From: Herbaspirillum sp. 3R11
GTDB lineage: Bacteria > Pseudomonadota > Gammaproteobacteria > Burkholderiales > Burkholderiaceae_D
Assembly: GCF_004563925.1 (NCBI RefSeq)
Contig: NZ_SPNJ01000002.1
Location: 372,001-436,000 of the forward strand
Length of the DNA stretch: 64,000 nt
Direction of reading: 5' to 3'
The position numbers and the translations under genes are program-made. Below, in pieces: positions 16,882 to 25,437 of this stretch. The notes beneath the pieces are model-generated. The model did not search any database. It was not told the origin of the DNA and worked only from the letters and a program-made list of their open reading frames with translations. The stretch's first letter is position 1. Each line of letters begins with the position of its first letter.

Positions 16882-17518
16882 TGAATTTCCTTTCCAAGAA
16901 TTGGCTGTACTTCGACAGCGGCCAGCACAGGGCAAAGTAAAAAAGTCCGACGACGGCAAACACGGTGAACGGCATGAAGGTGGCGTTGGTGATCACGGTG
17001 CCGGCCTTCGACAGTTCGACGAAGCCGATGATCGAGGTCACCGCGGTGCCCTTGATGATCTGCACGCCGAAGCCGACGGTCGGCGGAATTGCGATGCGCA
17101 GCGCCTGCGGCAGGATGATGTGACGCATCTGCTGCAGGTGGCCCATGGCCAGTACCGAGGAGGCTTCCCACTGGCCGCGCGGAATCGCGTCGACGCAGCC
17201 GCGCCAGATTTCGGCGAGGAAGGAGGCGCTCCACAAGGTCAGCGCCAGCGCCGCCGCCAGCCAGGCCGGCACTTCCAGTCCGAACAGCGCGAGCCCGAAG
17301 AAGATCAGGAACAGCTGCATCAGCAGCGGCGTACCCTGGAACACTTCGATATACAGCTTGGCGGCGCGTTGCAGGGCAGGGCGTTTGGACATGCGCGCGA
17401 ACAGAATCATCATGCCGACCACGCCGCCCAGCACAAACGTGGCGAGCGACAGCAGTACGGTCCAGCGACCCGCCAGCAGCAGGTTGCGGACGATGTCCCA
17501 CAGGGAAAAGGAGATCAT
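16862..17518 (-). CDS. Polar amino-acid ABC transporter permease (second subunit)
   Basis: The 218 residues start at an ATG that overlaps the preceding permease by ATGA. Hydrophobic segments include LAGRWTVLLSLATFVLGGVVG and PLLMQLFLIFFGLALFG. The EAA-type loop is in VLAMGHLQQMRHIILPQALRIAIPPTVG. It is a HisM/GltK-type membrane subunit of the His/Glu/Gln/Arg/opine family and pairs with the other permease as a heterodimer. Confidence 0.9.
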   Translation of the reverse strand: MISFSLWDIVRNLLLAGRWTVLLSLATFVLGGVVGMMILFARMSKRPALQRAAKLYIEVFQGTPLLMQLFLIFFGLALFGLEVPAWLAAALALTLWSASFLAEIWRGCVDAIPRGQWEASSVLAMGHLQQMRHIILPQALRIAIPPTVGFGVQIIKGTAVTSIIGFVELSKAGTVITNATFMPFTVFAVVGLFYFALCWPLSKYSQFLERKFNAAHRH

Positions 17519-18186
17519 GAAGCCCTCCGCGCAAAGATGAACTTGTCGCCGATCAGGCGCAGCAGTTGCCGCAGCAGGATCGCCATCACCAGGTAGATGG
17601 CGGTGGCCAGCAGGTAGGCTTCGAAGGCGCGGAAGTTGCGGCCCTGGATGAAGTTGGCGGCGAACGACAACTCTTCCACCGCGATCTGCGAACACACCGC
17701 CGAACCCAGCATGACGATCACGATCTGGCTCGACAGCGCCGGCCAGATCTTTTGCAGCGCCGGACGCAGGATGATGTGACGGAACGCCTGCACACGCGAC
17801 ATCGACAGGCTCAGCGCCGCTTCCATCTGGCCGCGCGAAATCGCATTGACGCCGGCGCGGATGATTTCCGTGCTGTAGGCGCCGAGGTTGATGACCATGG
17901 TCAGGATGGCCGCCTGCATCTCGCTGATCTGTATGCCGAGGCTGGGCAGGCCGAAGAAAATGAAGAACAGCTGCACCAGGAAGGGCGTATTGCGGATCAG
18001 CTCGACGTAGCCGCTGACGATGGGCTTGAGCCAGCGCGGTCCCTGCGTGCGCGCCCAGGCGCCGAAGATGCCGACGGCGATGCCGACGACGCCGCCGACC
18101 GCGATCAGTTCGACCGTGGTCAGCACGCCCTTGACCAGCACGTCGGTGTAATCGAACGCCGCGAGGAAATCAAAGTGATAGGCCAT
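17515..18186 (-). CDS. Polar amino-acid ABC transporter permease (first subunit)
   Basis: The 223-residue membrane protein has the family motif VELIRNTPFLVQLFFIFFGLPSLG and the EAA loop SMSRVQAFRHIILRPALQKIWPALSSQ. It lies 89 bases after the binding-protein gene. That gap, 18187-18275, is the only sizeable one in the operon and holds no convincing terminator. It overlaps the next permease by ATGA. Confidence 0.9.
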   Translation of the reverse strand: MAYHFDFLAAFDYTDVLVKGVLTTVELIAVGGVVGIAVGIFGAWARTQGPRWLKPIVSGYVELIRNTPFLVQLFFIFFGLPSLGIQISEMQAAILTMVINLGAYSTEIIRAGVNAISRGQMEAALSLSMSRVQAFRHIILRPALQKIWPALSSQIVIVMLGSAVCSQIAVEELSFAANFIQGRNFRAFEAYLLATAIYLVMAILLRQLLRLIGDKFIFARRAS

Positions 18187-18275
18187 GTGGATGCATTTTC
18201 CGAGTATGGGTGGTGTGAATCACTTCAGCTTGCAGGTGCGCCGGACCCCGTTGCGCGGGATCCGGCTTGCAGGTA

Positions 18276-19061
18276 TTAAAGATTTGCCGGCAGCGGCAGG
18301 CCCAGCCACTTGACTGTCAGTGCGCTCAGTTCGCCGTTTTTCTTGATGTCGGCGAGGATGGCGTTGACCTTGTCCTGCAACTTCTTCTCGTCCTTGTTCA
18401 GGCCGATGAAGCAGGGCGAATCCTTGATCAGGAATTTGGTTTCAGGCTTCTTCGGCGGGTTCTTGGCGATGATGGCGGCGGCGATCACGTTGCCGGTCGC
18501 GACCAGTTGCACCTGGTTCGACAGGAACGAGCTGATGGTGCCGTTGTTGTCTTCATAGCGCTTCACGGTGGCGCTGGCCGGTACGATCTTGGACAGTTCC
18601 AGGTCTTCCACCGAACCGCGCGTGACGCCGATGGTCTTGCCTGCCAGATCGGCAGGGCCGCTGACCTTCTGGTCGGCCGGGCCGAACACGCCGTTGAAGA
18701 ACGGTGCGTAGGCGGCGGTGAAGTCGATCACTTTTTCACGCTCGGCGTTCTTGCCCATGCTGGAGATGACCAGGTCGACCTTCTTGGTTTGCAGGTAAGG
18801 CACGCGGTTGGCGCTGGTGACCGGGATCAGTTCAACCTTGACGCCGAGCTTCTTGGCGATCAGCGAGGCGACGTCGATGTCCAGGCCTTGCGGTTTCAGG
18901 TCGGAAGTGACCGAGCCGAACGGCGGGAAATCCTGCGGCACGGCGACGCGCAGCACGCCGGCCTTCTGGATGTCGTCGAGCGCGTCGGCGCGGGCAACGG
19001 AAGTGGAAATCAGCAGCGCGCCAGCCATCAGGCCAAGCAACAGTTTCGAGAGTTTCATCAT
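18276..19061 (-). CDS. Periplasmic amino-acid-binding protein (SBP_bac_3)
   Basis: The start at 19061 overlaps the regulator stop (ATGA). A second ATG at 19058 has the better distance to the GGAG site at 19066-19069. The product of about 261 residues has a signal peptide ending SVARA and then the family 3 pattern VLRVAVPQDFPPFGS, DIDVASLIAKKLGVKVEL, NRVPYLQTKKVDLVISSMG and FIGLNKDEKKL. This class binds polar amino acids; the exact ligand cannot be told. The position directly after a GntR repressor-type gene suggests substrate-induced expression. Confidence 0.9.
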   Translation of the reverse strand: MMKLSKLLLGLMAGALLISTSVARADALDDIQKAGVLRVAVPQDFPPFGSVTSDLKPQGLDIDVASLIAKKLGVKVELIPVTSANRVPYLQTKKVDLVISSMGKNAEREKVIDFTAAYAPFFNGVFGPADQKVSGPADLAGKTIGVTRGSVEDLELSKIVPASATVKRYEDNNGTISSFLSNQVQLVATGNVIAAAIIAKNPPKKPETKFLIKDSPCFIGLNKDEKKLQDKVNAILADIKKNGELSALTVKWLGLPLPANL

Positions 19062-19873
19062 GATTCTCCAAGTTGAGATGAAGTGAGGGAAATGGCTGAA
19101 GTAGCCTGCTTTTTGACGGAGCGCGAAGCAGTATTTTTGCGCTTCGCGGGTGCTACAAAAGCGTTGCTGACGGCAGCTGCGGCCGACACTGCGGAGACCG
19201 GCGCCAGCGCCTGGCGCAGCGGCGCCAGCGGGTCGTTGACTTCGACCTTGGTGAGACCGGCCTCGACGTGCTGCAAATGGTCGTGCATCAGTTGCTCGGC
19301 TGCGGCCAGGTCGCCGCGTTCCAGCGCCGCGACGATGTGGACGTGTTCGGCGCAGGAGTCTTCGGCTTGTTCGGAAGACTGGTGCAGCATCGCGGTCAGC
19401 GTGGTGCGCGCGGTGAGGTCGCGCAGCGTGTCCGACAGCAACGTGTTGCCCAGGCATTCGCACAGGGCCACATGGAAGTCGCCGAGCAGATAGGCGCGCG
19501 CGCCGACGTCGTCGCCTTCGATGGCGGCTTGTTCGCGGTTGATGTGATCGCGCAGTTGCTCGATGGCGCTCTTGGTAATCGGTCGTGCATGACGCAGCAG
19601 CCCGAGTTCGATCACGCGGCGCGCCTCGAAGGCTTCACGCGCATCGCTCGGCGACGGTTCGATGACGAACCAGCCACGCCGCGCGCTGACGGTGACGATG
19701 CCGCGCGTGACCAGGCGCGTCAGCGCTTCGCGCACCAGCGTGCGGCTGACGCCGAACAATTCGGACAGTTGCTGCTCGCCCAGGCGCGTGCCGGGGGCAA
19801 GCTGCTTGGCGAGGATCGCTTCCATGATGCGGTTGGCGATCTGGATCGAGGATTTGATGGCGTCGGTGCTCAT
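19058..19873 (-). CDS. GntR-family regulator, FCD subgroup (regulator of the amino-acid ABC operon)
   Basis: The protein has 271 residues from the ATG at 19873; an upstream ATG at 19897 would start almost inside the operator-like repeat and is less likely. The winged helix is at about residues 10-80 (LGEQQLSELFGVSRTLVREALTRLVTRGIV), then an FCD domain (RRVIELGLLRHARP, HVALCECLGNTLL, HVHIVAALERGD). The C-terminal about 45 residues are a basic Ala/Ser/Lys-rich tail (APAKRKNTASRSVKKQ) not expected in the family. It is the first gene of the operon with the binding protein, so autoregulation is likely through ATCTTGTATATCAGAT at 19902-19917. Confidence 0.85.
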   Translation of the reverse strand: MSTDAIKSSIQIANRIMEAILAKQLAPGTRLGEQQLSELFGVSRTLVREALTRLVTRGIVTVSARRGWFVIEPSPSDAREAFEARRVIELGLLRHARPITKSAIEQLRDHINREQAAIEGDDVGARAYLLGDFHVALCECLGNTLLSDTLRDLTARTTLTAMLHQSSEQAEDSCAEHVHIVAALERGDLAAAEQLMHDHLQHVEAGLTKVEVNDPLAPLRQALAPVSAVSAAAAVSNAFVAPAKRKNTASRSVKKQATSAISLTSSQLGES

Positions 19874-19901
19874 ACCGACGATATGAGCAATATGCATGCC
19901 A

Positions 19902-20088
19902 ATCTTGTATATCAGATTGACGTACAGAAAGAACGACGCGTATGACAGGGTGAAAGTGGCCGCAAAGCCTTTACCGTAGCAGCATTGTTTGAGGGAATGG
20001 AAAGGCGGACGGGCGGCGTGGTGATTGCATTTGGAGCGTCGCCGTCACTGCCTTGGTGCGTTTTTTTGAGGGATCTTGTATATCAGAT
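19902..20088. promoter_or_regulatory. Two identical 16-bp operator-like boxes upstream of the GntR/ABC operon
   Basis: ATCTTGTATATCAGAT occurs exactly at 19902-19917 and again at 20073-20088, 171 bases apart. Each box is a near-palindrome: outer ATCT/AGAT and central TATA pair, and two positions per arm do not. The first box directly precedes the regulator gene. A pair of spaced operators could allow DNA looping. No gene lies between them; the 296-base gap 19874-20169 otherwise holds only the terminator of the 5'-nucleotidase gene. Confidence 0.6.
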
Positions 20089-20112
20089 CATTGCGGCTCA
20101 CCGCCGCGGCGC

Positions 20113-20141
20113 AAAAAAAAGCCGCCGGTGTAATCCGGCGG
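20113..20141 (-). terminator. Terminator of the 5'-nucleotidase gene
   Basis: The perfect 7-bp stem CCGCCGG/CCGGCGG (20122-20128, 20135-20141) is followed on the minus strand by a run of eight T. Confidence 0.85.
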
Positions 20142-20169
20142 TCTGGTGTCCTGCATATAAGAGGGCGCT

Positions 20170-21165
20170 TCAGTTCTTCGATGTTTCCAGCGAGGCATCG
20201 CTGTCGGCCGCTGCCGGCGGCGTCAGCAAGATCGGCTTGGCGCTCTTGCGGGCATTGCGCACGCCGAGCGCGCCGCCTTCATACGGCACGCGGCCCGACG
20301 GCACCACGGCGGAAGCCAGTTCCACATGACCTTCCTGGTCGTCGAAGAACATGTGCGCGCCGAAGGCATGCAGCACGTCCGCCTTGGGCAGGCCGCCGAG
20401 GAAGAAGGCCTCGTCGACGGTCACGTTCCAGGTGCGCAGCGTGTGGATCACGCGCTTGTGCGCCGGGCTGTTGCGCGCGGTGACGATGGCGATGCGCACC
20501 GGGCAGGTCTCGGGCGTGAACTGCTTCTGAATTTCAGCCAGGGCGAACAGCAGCTTGGCCAGCGGGCCTTCCTTCATTGCCTTGTTGCGATGGCGCTGTT
20601 CATGACGGACGAAGGCTTCCAGGCCTTTTTCGGCGTAAATCTGTTCCGACTCCCGCGAAAACAGCACGGCGTCGCCGTCGAAGGCGATGCGGATCTGGTT
20701 TTCCGGGGCGACGTAATTGGTCGGCGCGGTATACAACTGCGCCGCGGCGACGCCGCCGTCGATGGCGGCCTGCACGTCGCTCTTGTCGCGCGACAGGAAC
20801 AGGTCGATCTTGAATGCGTCGAGGTAATGCACGATCGGCTCGCCGCCGGTGAAGGCCGCGCGGCTGATGTCGAGCTTGTGCGCCTCGATGGCGTTGAAGG
20901 CGCGCAGGCCGGTGTCGGGCGAGTTGCGCGAGATCACCACCACCTCCACCAGGCGGCGGTCGGGGATCAGCGTATTGAGGCGGAGCAGGGCCTTGACCAG
21001 CGGGAAGGCCGTGCCGGGCTCAAGCGGGTCGTTTTCATGTTGGCGCTGGTAGTCGCTGTAGGCGTCCACGCCTTCGGTGTCGTAGATGGCGTTTTCGTGT
21101 TCGAGGTCGAACAGCGCGCGCGAGGAAATGCCGATGACCAGCATGCCGGAAAGATCGTAAGCCAT
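20170..21165 (-). CDS. 5'-nucleotidase, cytosolic IA (cN-I) family
   Basis: The 331 residues start at MAYDLSGMLVIGISSRALFDLE; an upstream extension to 21270 is open but not protein-like. HAD-like motifs are visible: IRIAFDGDAVLFS (about residues 156-168) carries the nucleophile and general-acid Asp pair, VRIAIVTARNSPAHKRV the second motif, and MFFDDQEGH the distal Asp pair. This matches the PF06189 5'-nucleotidase family, best known from animal cN-IA and also found in proteobacteria. It should hydrolyse nucleoside 5'-monophosphates in the cytoplasm. It is monocistronic with its own terminator. The 295-base gap upstream (21166-21460) is relatively AT-rich and I see no gene in it. Confidence 0.83.
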   Translation of the reverse strand: MAYDLSGMLVIGISSRALFDLEHENAIYDTEGVDAYSDYQRQHENDPLEPGTAFPLVKALLRLNTLIPDRRLVEVVVISRNSPDTGLRAFNAIEAHKLDISRAAFTGGEPIVHYLDAFKIDLFLSRDKSDVQAAIDGGVAAAQLYTAPTNYVAPENQIRIAFDGDAVLFSRESEQIYAEKGLEAFVRHEQRHRNKAMKEGPLAKLLFALAEIQKQFTPETCPVRIAIVTARNSPAHKRVIHTLRTWNVTVDEAFFLGGLPKADVLHAFGAHMFFDDQEGHVELASAVVPSGRVPYEGGALGVRNARKSAKPILLTPPAAADSDASLETSKN

Positions 21166-21460
21166 GTCTATATAAGCAGAGTTGATGAGCGGGCTGGGCC
21201 GCAAAAACGGATCCGTGCAGTGTGCCACAGATGGAATTTGGCCCCTAGTTTTGTAGCGATTTGGCGGCAATCAATGGCGACAGGCAACGCGTGACGATCG
21301 CTGCATGGTCGCATTTCCCGGCTTCGCCTTCCAACAGCTGACATATTGCTTGCTTCTTTGTTAAATATTGTCAAAAAGTATTTTTTAGTCATGGATTGCA
21401 TCGCGTTACATAAATTTGTATGATGACCGTATAACTTACTTAAAAGAGCCAGAGACAAGC

Positions 21461-22156
21461 ATGTTTCAGAAGATCCCTGTGCAGGCGCTCAGCGACACGG
21501 TAGCGCGGCAATTGCTGGAAAAAATTGATCTCGGCGCCTTTCCGCGCGGCGGCAAGTTGCCGACCGAAGCGGTGCTGGCGCAGGAGTTCGGCGTCAGCCG
21601 CACGGTGGTGCGCGAGGCGATTTCCCGGCTCAAGCATGAAGGCCTGGTCGAGCCGCGCCAGGGCAGCGGCGTGTTCGTCACCGAGCAGGCCGGCATCAAG
21701 CCGTTGCGCATCGATTACACCGAGGTCAGTTCTCCCGAAGCGGTCTTGCAGATCGTTGAACTGCGCCGCGCCATCGAAGCCGAAGTCGCCGCACAGGCCG
21801 CCAAGCGCCGTACCGACGCCGACATGGTCGCCATCGATAACGCGCTGGCGCGCATCGGCGAAGACGTCCGTGAAGGCAGCGACGGCGTTGCCGCCGATGT
21901 GGCCTTCCATCGCGCATTGGCGAGCGCCACGCGCAATCCCTATTTCATCAAGACGTTGGAATTCCTGAGCCAGTATCTCGAAGCGGCGACTGCCGTCACG
22001 CGCGGCAACGAAGCACGCCGCGACGACTTCTCGCGCCAGGTGCGCGAAGAGCACGAAGCCATCGTCGCAGCGATTCGCGCCGGCGACGAAATGGCGGCGC
22101 GCGCAGCGGCGCAGACGCATATGTTCAACGCAGCGAGGCGCTTGAGCCAAGCCTGA
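21461..22156 (+). CDS. GntR-family regulator, FadR/FCD subgroup (threonate operon)
   Basis: The 231 residues start at MFQKIPVQALSDTVARQLLEKI. The winged helix contains LPTEAVLAQEFGVSRTVVREAISRLKHEGLVEPRQGSGVFV, a very standard FadR-type reader. The FCD domain has VELRRAIEAEVAAQAA, DVAFHRALASATRNPYF and EEHEAIVAAIRAGD. It lies 88 bases before ltnD on the same strand and is the evident local regulator of the threonate/erythronate genes. Confidence 0.88.
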   Translation: MFQKIPVQALSDTVARQLLEKIDLGAFPRGGKLPTEAVLAQEFGVSRTVVREAISRLKHEGLVEPRQGSGVFVTEQAGIKPLRIDYTEVSSPEAVLQIVELRRAIEAEVAAQAAKRRTDADMVAIDNALARIGEDVREGSDGVAADVAFHRALASATRNPYFIKTLEFLSQYLEAATAVTRGNEARRDDFSRQVREEHEAIVAAIRAGDEMAARAAAQTHMFNAARRLSQA

Positions 22157-22244
22157 AAGCAGATTCATTATTTCCAACCAGGCGCAGCCAGACGAGAGGC
22201 CATCCGGTCCCCAGCCAGCGCCGCCAAATTTCTCGGAGTCGACA

Positions 22245-23138
22245 ATGTCAAAAAATGTAGGTGTGATCGGTTTGGGCGCAATGGGTCTGGGCGTTGCCCG
22301 CTCTTTGCTGCGCGCGGGTTTCAATGTGCACGCCTGTGACGTGCGCAAGGAAGTACTCGACAAGTTCGCCGCCGACGGCGGTGTCGCCTGCGCCTCGCCT
22401 GCCGAGATGGGCAAGGCGGTCGACGTGATCGTCACGCTGGTGGTCAACGCCGCACAGACCGAGACCGTGCTGTTCGGCGAGAACGGCGCCGCTTCCACGT
22501 TGAAGCCGGGCAGCGTTGTCATTTCGAGCGCCACCGTGGCGCCGGATTTCGCCGTCGCACTCGGTCAGCGTCTGGCTGAAAAAAATCTGCTGCTGCTGGA
22601 TGCGCCGGTGTCCGGTGGCGCCGCGCGCGCCGCATCGGGCGAGATGACGATGATGACCTCCGGTCCGGCCGAAGTTTACGCCAAGGTCGACGACGTGCTG
22701 AAAGGCATGGCCGGAAAAGTCTACCGCCTGGGTGACACGCACGGTATCGGCTCCAAGGTTAAGATCATCAACCAGCTGCTGGCCGGCGTGCATGTCGCCG
22801 CTACCGCTGAAGCAATGGCGCTGGGCTTGCGCGAAGGCGTCGATCCCGAAGCCTTGTACGATGTGATTACCCATAGCGCCGGCAATTCGTGGATGTTTGA
22901 AAACCGCGTGCCGCACATCCTCAAGGGCGACTACACGCCGCTGTCGGCGGTCGATATTTTCGTCAAGGACCTGGGCCTGGTGCTCGACACCGCACGCCGC
23001 AGCAAATTCCCACTGCCGCTGTCGGCCGCTGCACATCAGATGTTCATGATGGCGTCGACTGCCGGTCATGGCGGTGAAGATGATTCTGCCGTGATCAAGA
23101 TTTTCCCGGGCATCGACCTGCCGCCGTCGAAACAGTAA
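22245..23138 (+). CDS. ltnD: L-threonate dehydrogenase
   Basis: The 297-residue beta-hydroxyacid dehydrogenase has an N-terminal NAD-binding GLGAMGLGVARSLL, substrate loop LLDAPVSGGAARAASGEMTMM and catalytic Lys in GIGSKVKIINQLL (about residue 173). GGAG at 22235-22238 supports the start. Next to otnK and otnC, this subgroup is L-threonate 2-dehydrogenase, which makes 2-oxo-L-threonate. The alternative reading, 2-hydroxy-3-oxopropionate reductase, is less likely because of the neighbours. Confidence 0.9.
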   Translation: MSKNVGVIGLGAMGLGVARSLLRAGFNVHACDVRKEVLDKFAADGGVACASPAEMGKAVDVIVTLVVNAAQTETVLFGENGAASTLKPGSVVISSATVAPDFAVALGQRLAEKNLLLLDAPVSGGAARAASGEMTMMTSGPAEVYAKVDDVLKGMAGKVYRLGDTHGIGSKVKIINQLLAGVHVAATAEAMALGLREGVDPEALYDVITHSAGNSWMFENRVPHILKGDYTPLSAVDIFVKDLGLVLDTARRSKFPLPLSAAAHQMFMMASTAGHGGEDDSAVIKIFPGIDLPPSKQ

Positions 23139-23158
23139 AAGCATTTCAGGAGTTCATT

Positions 23159-24445
23159 ATGTCTCAAGCTCAACCTCTGCTCGGCTGTATCGCCGACGAC
23201 TTCACCGGCGCCACCGACCTGGCCAACATGCTGGTGCGCGGCGGCATGCGCACCGTGCAAACCATCGGCATTCCCGACCAATTGCCGGCGGTTGCCGCCG
23301 ATGCGTTGGTGATCGCGCTGAAGTCACGCACGATTCCCGCCGCCGAAGCCGTCGAACAATCGCTGGCCGCGCTGCGCTGGTTGCAACAGCAGGGCTGCAC
23401 GCAGTTCTTCTTCAAGTATTGCTCGACCTTCGACTCGACCGACGCCGGCAACATCGGCCAGGTGACTGATGCGCTGCTGAAGGAACTGGGCGTCGACTTC
23501 ACCATCGCCTGCCCGGCCTTCCCGGAAAACGGCCGCACGATTTATCGCGGCTACCTGTTTGTCGCAGATGGCTTGCTCAATGAATCGGGCATGGAAAACC
23601 ATCCGCTCACGCCGATGACCGACGCCAACCTGGTGCGCGTGCTGCAACGCCAGACCGAATCGAAAGTCGGCCTGGTGCGCTACGACACCGTGGCCAAGGA
23701 TGCCGCCGCCGTGACCGAGCGCTTCACCGCGCTGCGCACCGACGGCGTCAAGATGGCGATTGCCGATGCGGTATCGGATCGCGATTTGTACGTGCTGGGC
23801 GAAGCCTGCGCCGAACTGAAACTGGTCACCGGAGGCTCCGGCATCGCTCTCGGCCTGCCGGAGAATTTTCGCCGCGCCGGCTTGCTGCATGCGAGCGCCG
23901 AAGCGGCACAACTGCCGCAGGTCGATGGCTTGTCGGTGGTGCTGGCCGGCAGTGCATCGAAGGCCACCAACGCGCAAGTCGCCGAATGGGCGGCCAAGCA
24001 TCCTGCCTATCGCATCGATCCATTGGCTCTGGCGCGCGGCGAAGCCGTGGTGGCGCAGGCGCTGGCATTTGCCGATGAACATATCAACAAGGAGCCGGTG
24101 CTGATCTATGCCACCGCCACACCTGACGAAGTCAAGGCGGTGCAAAAAGAACTCGGCGTCGCCAAGGCCGGCCATCTGGTCGAGCAGGCGCTGGCCGATA
24201 TCGCCAAGGGGCTGCGCGAACGCGGCGTACGCCGTTTCGTGGTGGCCGGCGGCGAAACCTCGGGCGCTGTTGTCCAGGCGCTCGATGTGCGCGCCTTGCG
24301 CATCGGACCGCAGATCGATCCGGGCGTGCCGGCGACGGCTACGCTCGACGATGAACCGCTCGCATTGGCGCTCAAGTCGGGCAACTTCGGCAGCGTCGAT
24401 TTCTTCGAGAAGGCCTTGCGCTTCCTCGGCGGCGCCAAGGAGTAA
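23159..24445 (+). CDS. otnK: 3-oxo-tetronate kinase
   Basis: This 428-residue four-carbon acid sugar kinase (former DUF1537) begins LLGCIADDFTGATDLANMLVRGGMRTVQ, the family's N-terminal signature. It carries FFKYCSTFDSTDAGNIGQV, and a C-terminal nucleotide-binding domain with RFVVAGGETSGAVVQAL and GVPATATLDDEPLALALKSGNFG. It phosphorylates 3-oxo-tetronate (from threonate or erythronate) at O4 with ATP. AGGAG lies just before the start and the gene is 20 bases after ltnD. Confidence 0.93.
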   Translation: MSQAQPLLGCIADDFTGATDLANMLVRGGMRTVQTIGIPDQLPAVAADALVIALKSRTIPAAEAVEQSLAALRWLQQQGCTQFFFKYCSTFDSTDAGNIGQVTDALLKELGVDFTIACPAFPENGRTIYRGYLFVADGLLNESGMENHPLTPMTDANLVRVLQRQTESKVGLVRYDTVAKDAAAVTERFTALRTDGVKMAIADAVSDRDLYVLGEACAELKLVTGGSGIALGLPENFRRAGLLHASAEAAQLPQVDGLSVVLAGSASKATNAQVAEWAAKHPAYRIDPLALARGEAVVAQALAFADEHINKEPVLIYATATPDEVKAVQKELGVAKAGHLVEQALADIAKGLRERGVRRFVVAGGETSGAVVQALDVRALRIGPQIDPGVPATATLDDEPLALALKSGNFGSVDFFEKALRFLGGAKE

Positions 24446-24452
24446 GTTGAAC

Positions 24453-25097
24453 ATGAGCATGAGCACGGAAAACCAACTGCGCGAAGAGATCTGCCGCACC
24501 GGCGTCAGTCTCTATCAGCGCGGCTACACAGTCGGCTCGGCCGGCAACATCAGCGCGCGTCTGGACGATGGCTGGCTGATCACGCCGACCGACGCCTGCC
24601 TCGGCTATCTCGATCCGGCCAAGATCGCCAAGGTCGACGCCGCCGGCAACCAGGTCTCGGGCGACAAGCCATCGAAGACGCTGGCGCTGCATCGCATGGT
24701 CTACGACAACAATCCGGAGATGCATGCGGTGGTGCACACGCACTCGACCTACCTGGTCAAGCTGACGATCTCCGGCGTGTGGTCGCAGGACGATGTGCTG
24801 CCGCCGATCACGCCGTATTACGTGATGAAGGTCGGCCACATTCCTTTCATCGCCTATCGTCGTCCGGGCGACCCGCTGGTGGCGGAACAGGTGAAGCAAC
24901 TCGCCAACAAGGTGCGCGGCGTGCTGCTTGAGCGCCTCGGTCCGGTGGTGTGGGAAAGCTCGGTGTCCAAGGCGGCCTACGCACTGGAAGAGCTGGAAGA
25001 AACGGCCAAGCTGTGGCATCTGGCGGGCGGCAATGTCGCGCCTCTGGACGACGCTGCGCTGACCGAATTGCGCGAGGTGTTCAACGCGCGCTGGTAG
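24453..25097 (+). CDS. otnC: 3-oxo-tetronate 4-phosphate decarboxylase (class II aldolase family)
   Basis: The 214 residues start at 24453, 7 bases after otnK; a second ATG six bases on is possible. Class II aldolase features are GSAGNISARLDDGWLITPT, metal-ligand His residues in AVVHTHSTYL (about residues 93-102), and PITPYYVMKVGHIPFI. In this pathway the enzyme decarboxylates 3-oxo-tetronate 4-phosphate to dihydroxyacetone phosphate and CO2. It directly follows the kinase whose product it uses. Confidence 0.92.
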   Translation: MSMSTENQLREEICRTGVSLYQRGYTVGSAGNISARLDDGWLITPTDACLGYLDPAKIAKVDAAGNQVSGDKPSKTLALHRMVYDNNPEMHAVVHTHSTYLVKLTISGVWSQDDVLPPITPYYVMKVGHIPFIAYRRPGDPLVAEQVKQLANKVRGVLLERLGPVVWESSVSKAAYALEELEETAKLWHLAGGNVAPLDDAALTELREVFNARW

Positions 25098-25275
25098 ACA
25101 TTCGGCGCTTCGGTCCGGCTTCAACAAAAACAAAAAAATAACGCGACAAGGACGCCGGCTCACGCCGGCATCCCGGCCGCAGCATTCACTTTTTTTCGCC
25201 AGCCACACGCCAGCCCATTTTGTATCAGCACGTCAGATTTTTTAAATTGCCTGCTTTTTTAAAGCAGGCATCGTA

Positions 25276-25378
25276 AGAGCCGCTAACAGAACGTCGCTGG
25301 CAAGGCGCGCCGACGAAGACAGTACGAAAGTACGGCTAGGAGAAGCAACGCCGCCAGCGGCGTTTTGTTAGCGGCTCT
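25276..25378. repeat. 103-bp imperfect palindromic element in the threonate operon
   Basis: The arms 25276-25301 and 25353-25378 pair over 26 positions with few mismatches; the outer 13 (AGAGCCGCTAACA/TGTTAGCGGCTCT) are perfect. The centre holds a smaller hairpin, GTAC-GAAA-GTAC. The shape resembles dispersed palindromic repeats or non-autonomous mobile elements. It lies in the 340-base gap 25098-25437 between otnC and the MFS gene. That gap also has a 9-bp stem GCCTGCTTT/AAAGCAGGC (25249-25269) and a 7-bp stem ACGGCCG/CGGCCGT (25385-25404), and I see no gene there. As RNA the element would form a long stem between the two cistrons. Confidence 0.7.
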
Positions 25379-25437
25379 AAACCAACGGCCGTGGGAGCGG
25401 CCGTATATCAACATAATCAACAGGAGATTGTCGTAGC

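Noticed and set aside
21408-21440. TTGTATGATGACCGTATAA before the threonate regulator as a GntR operator
   Set aside because: The arms match at too few positions and no second copy was seen, so I do not claim it.
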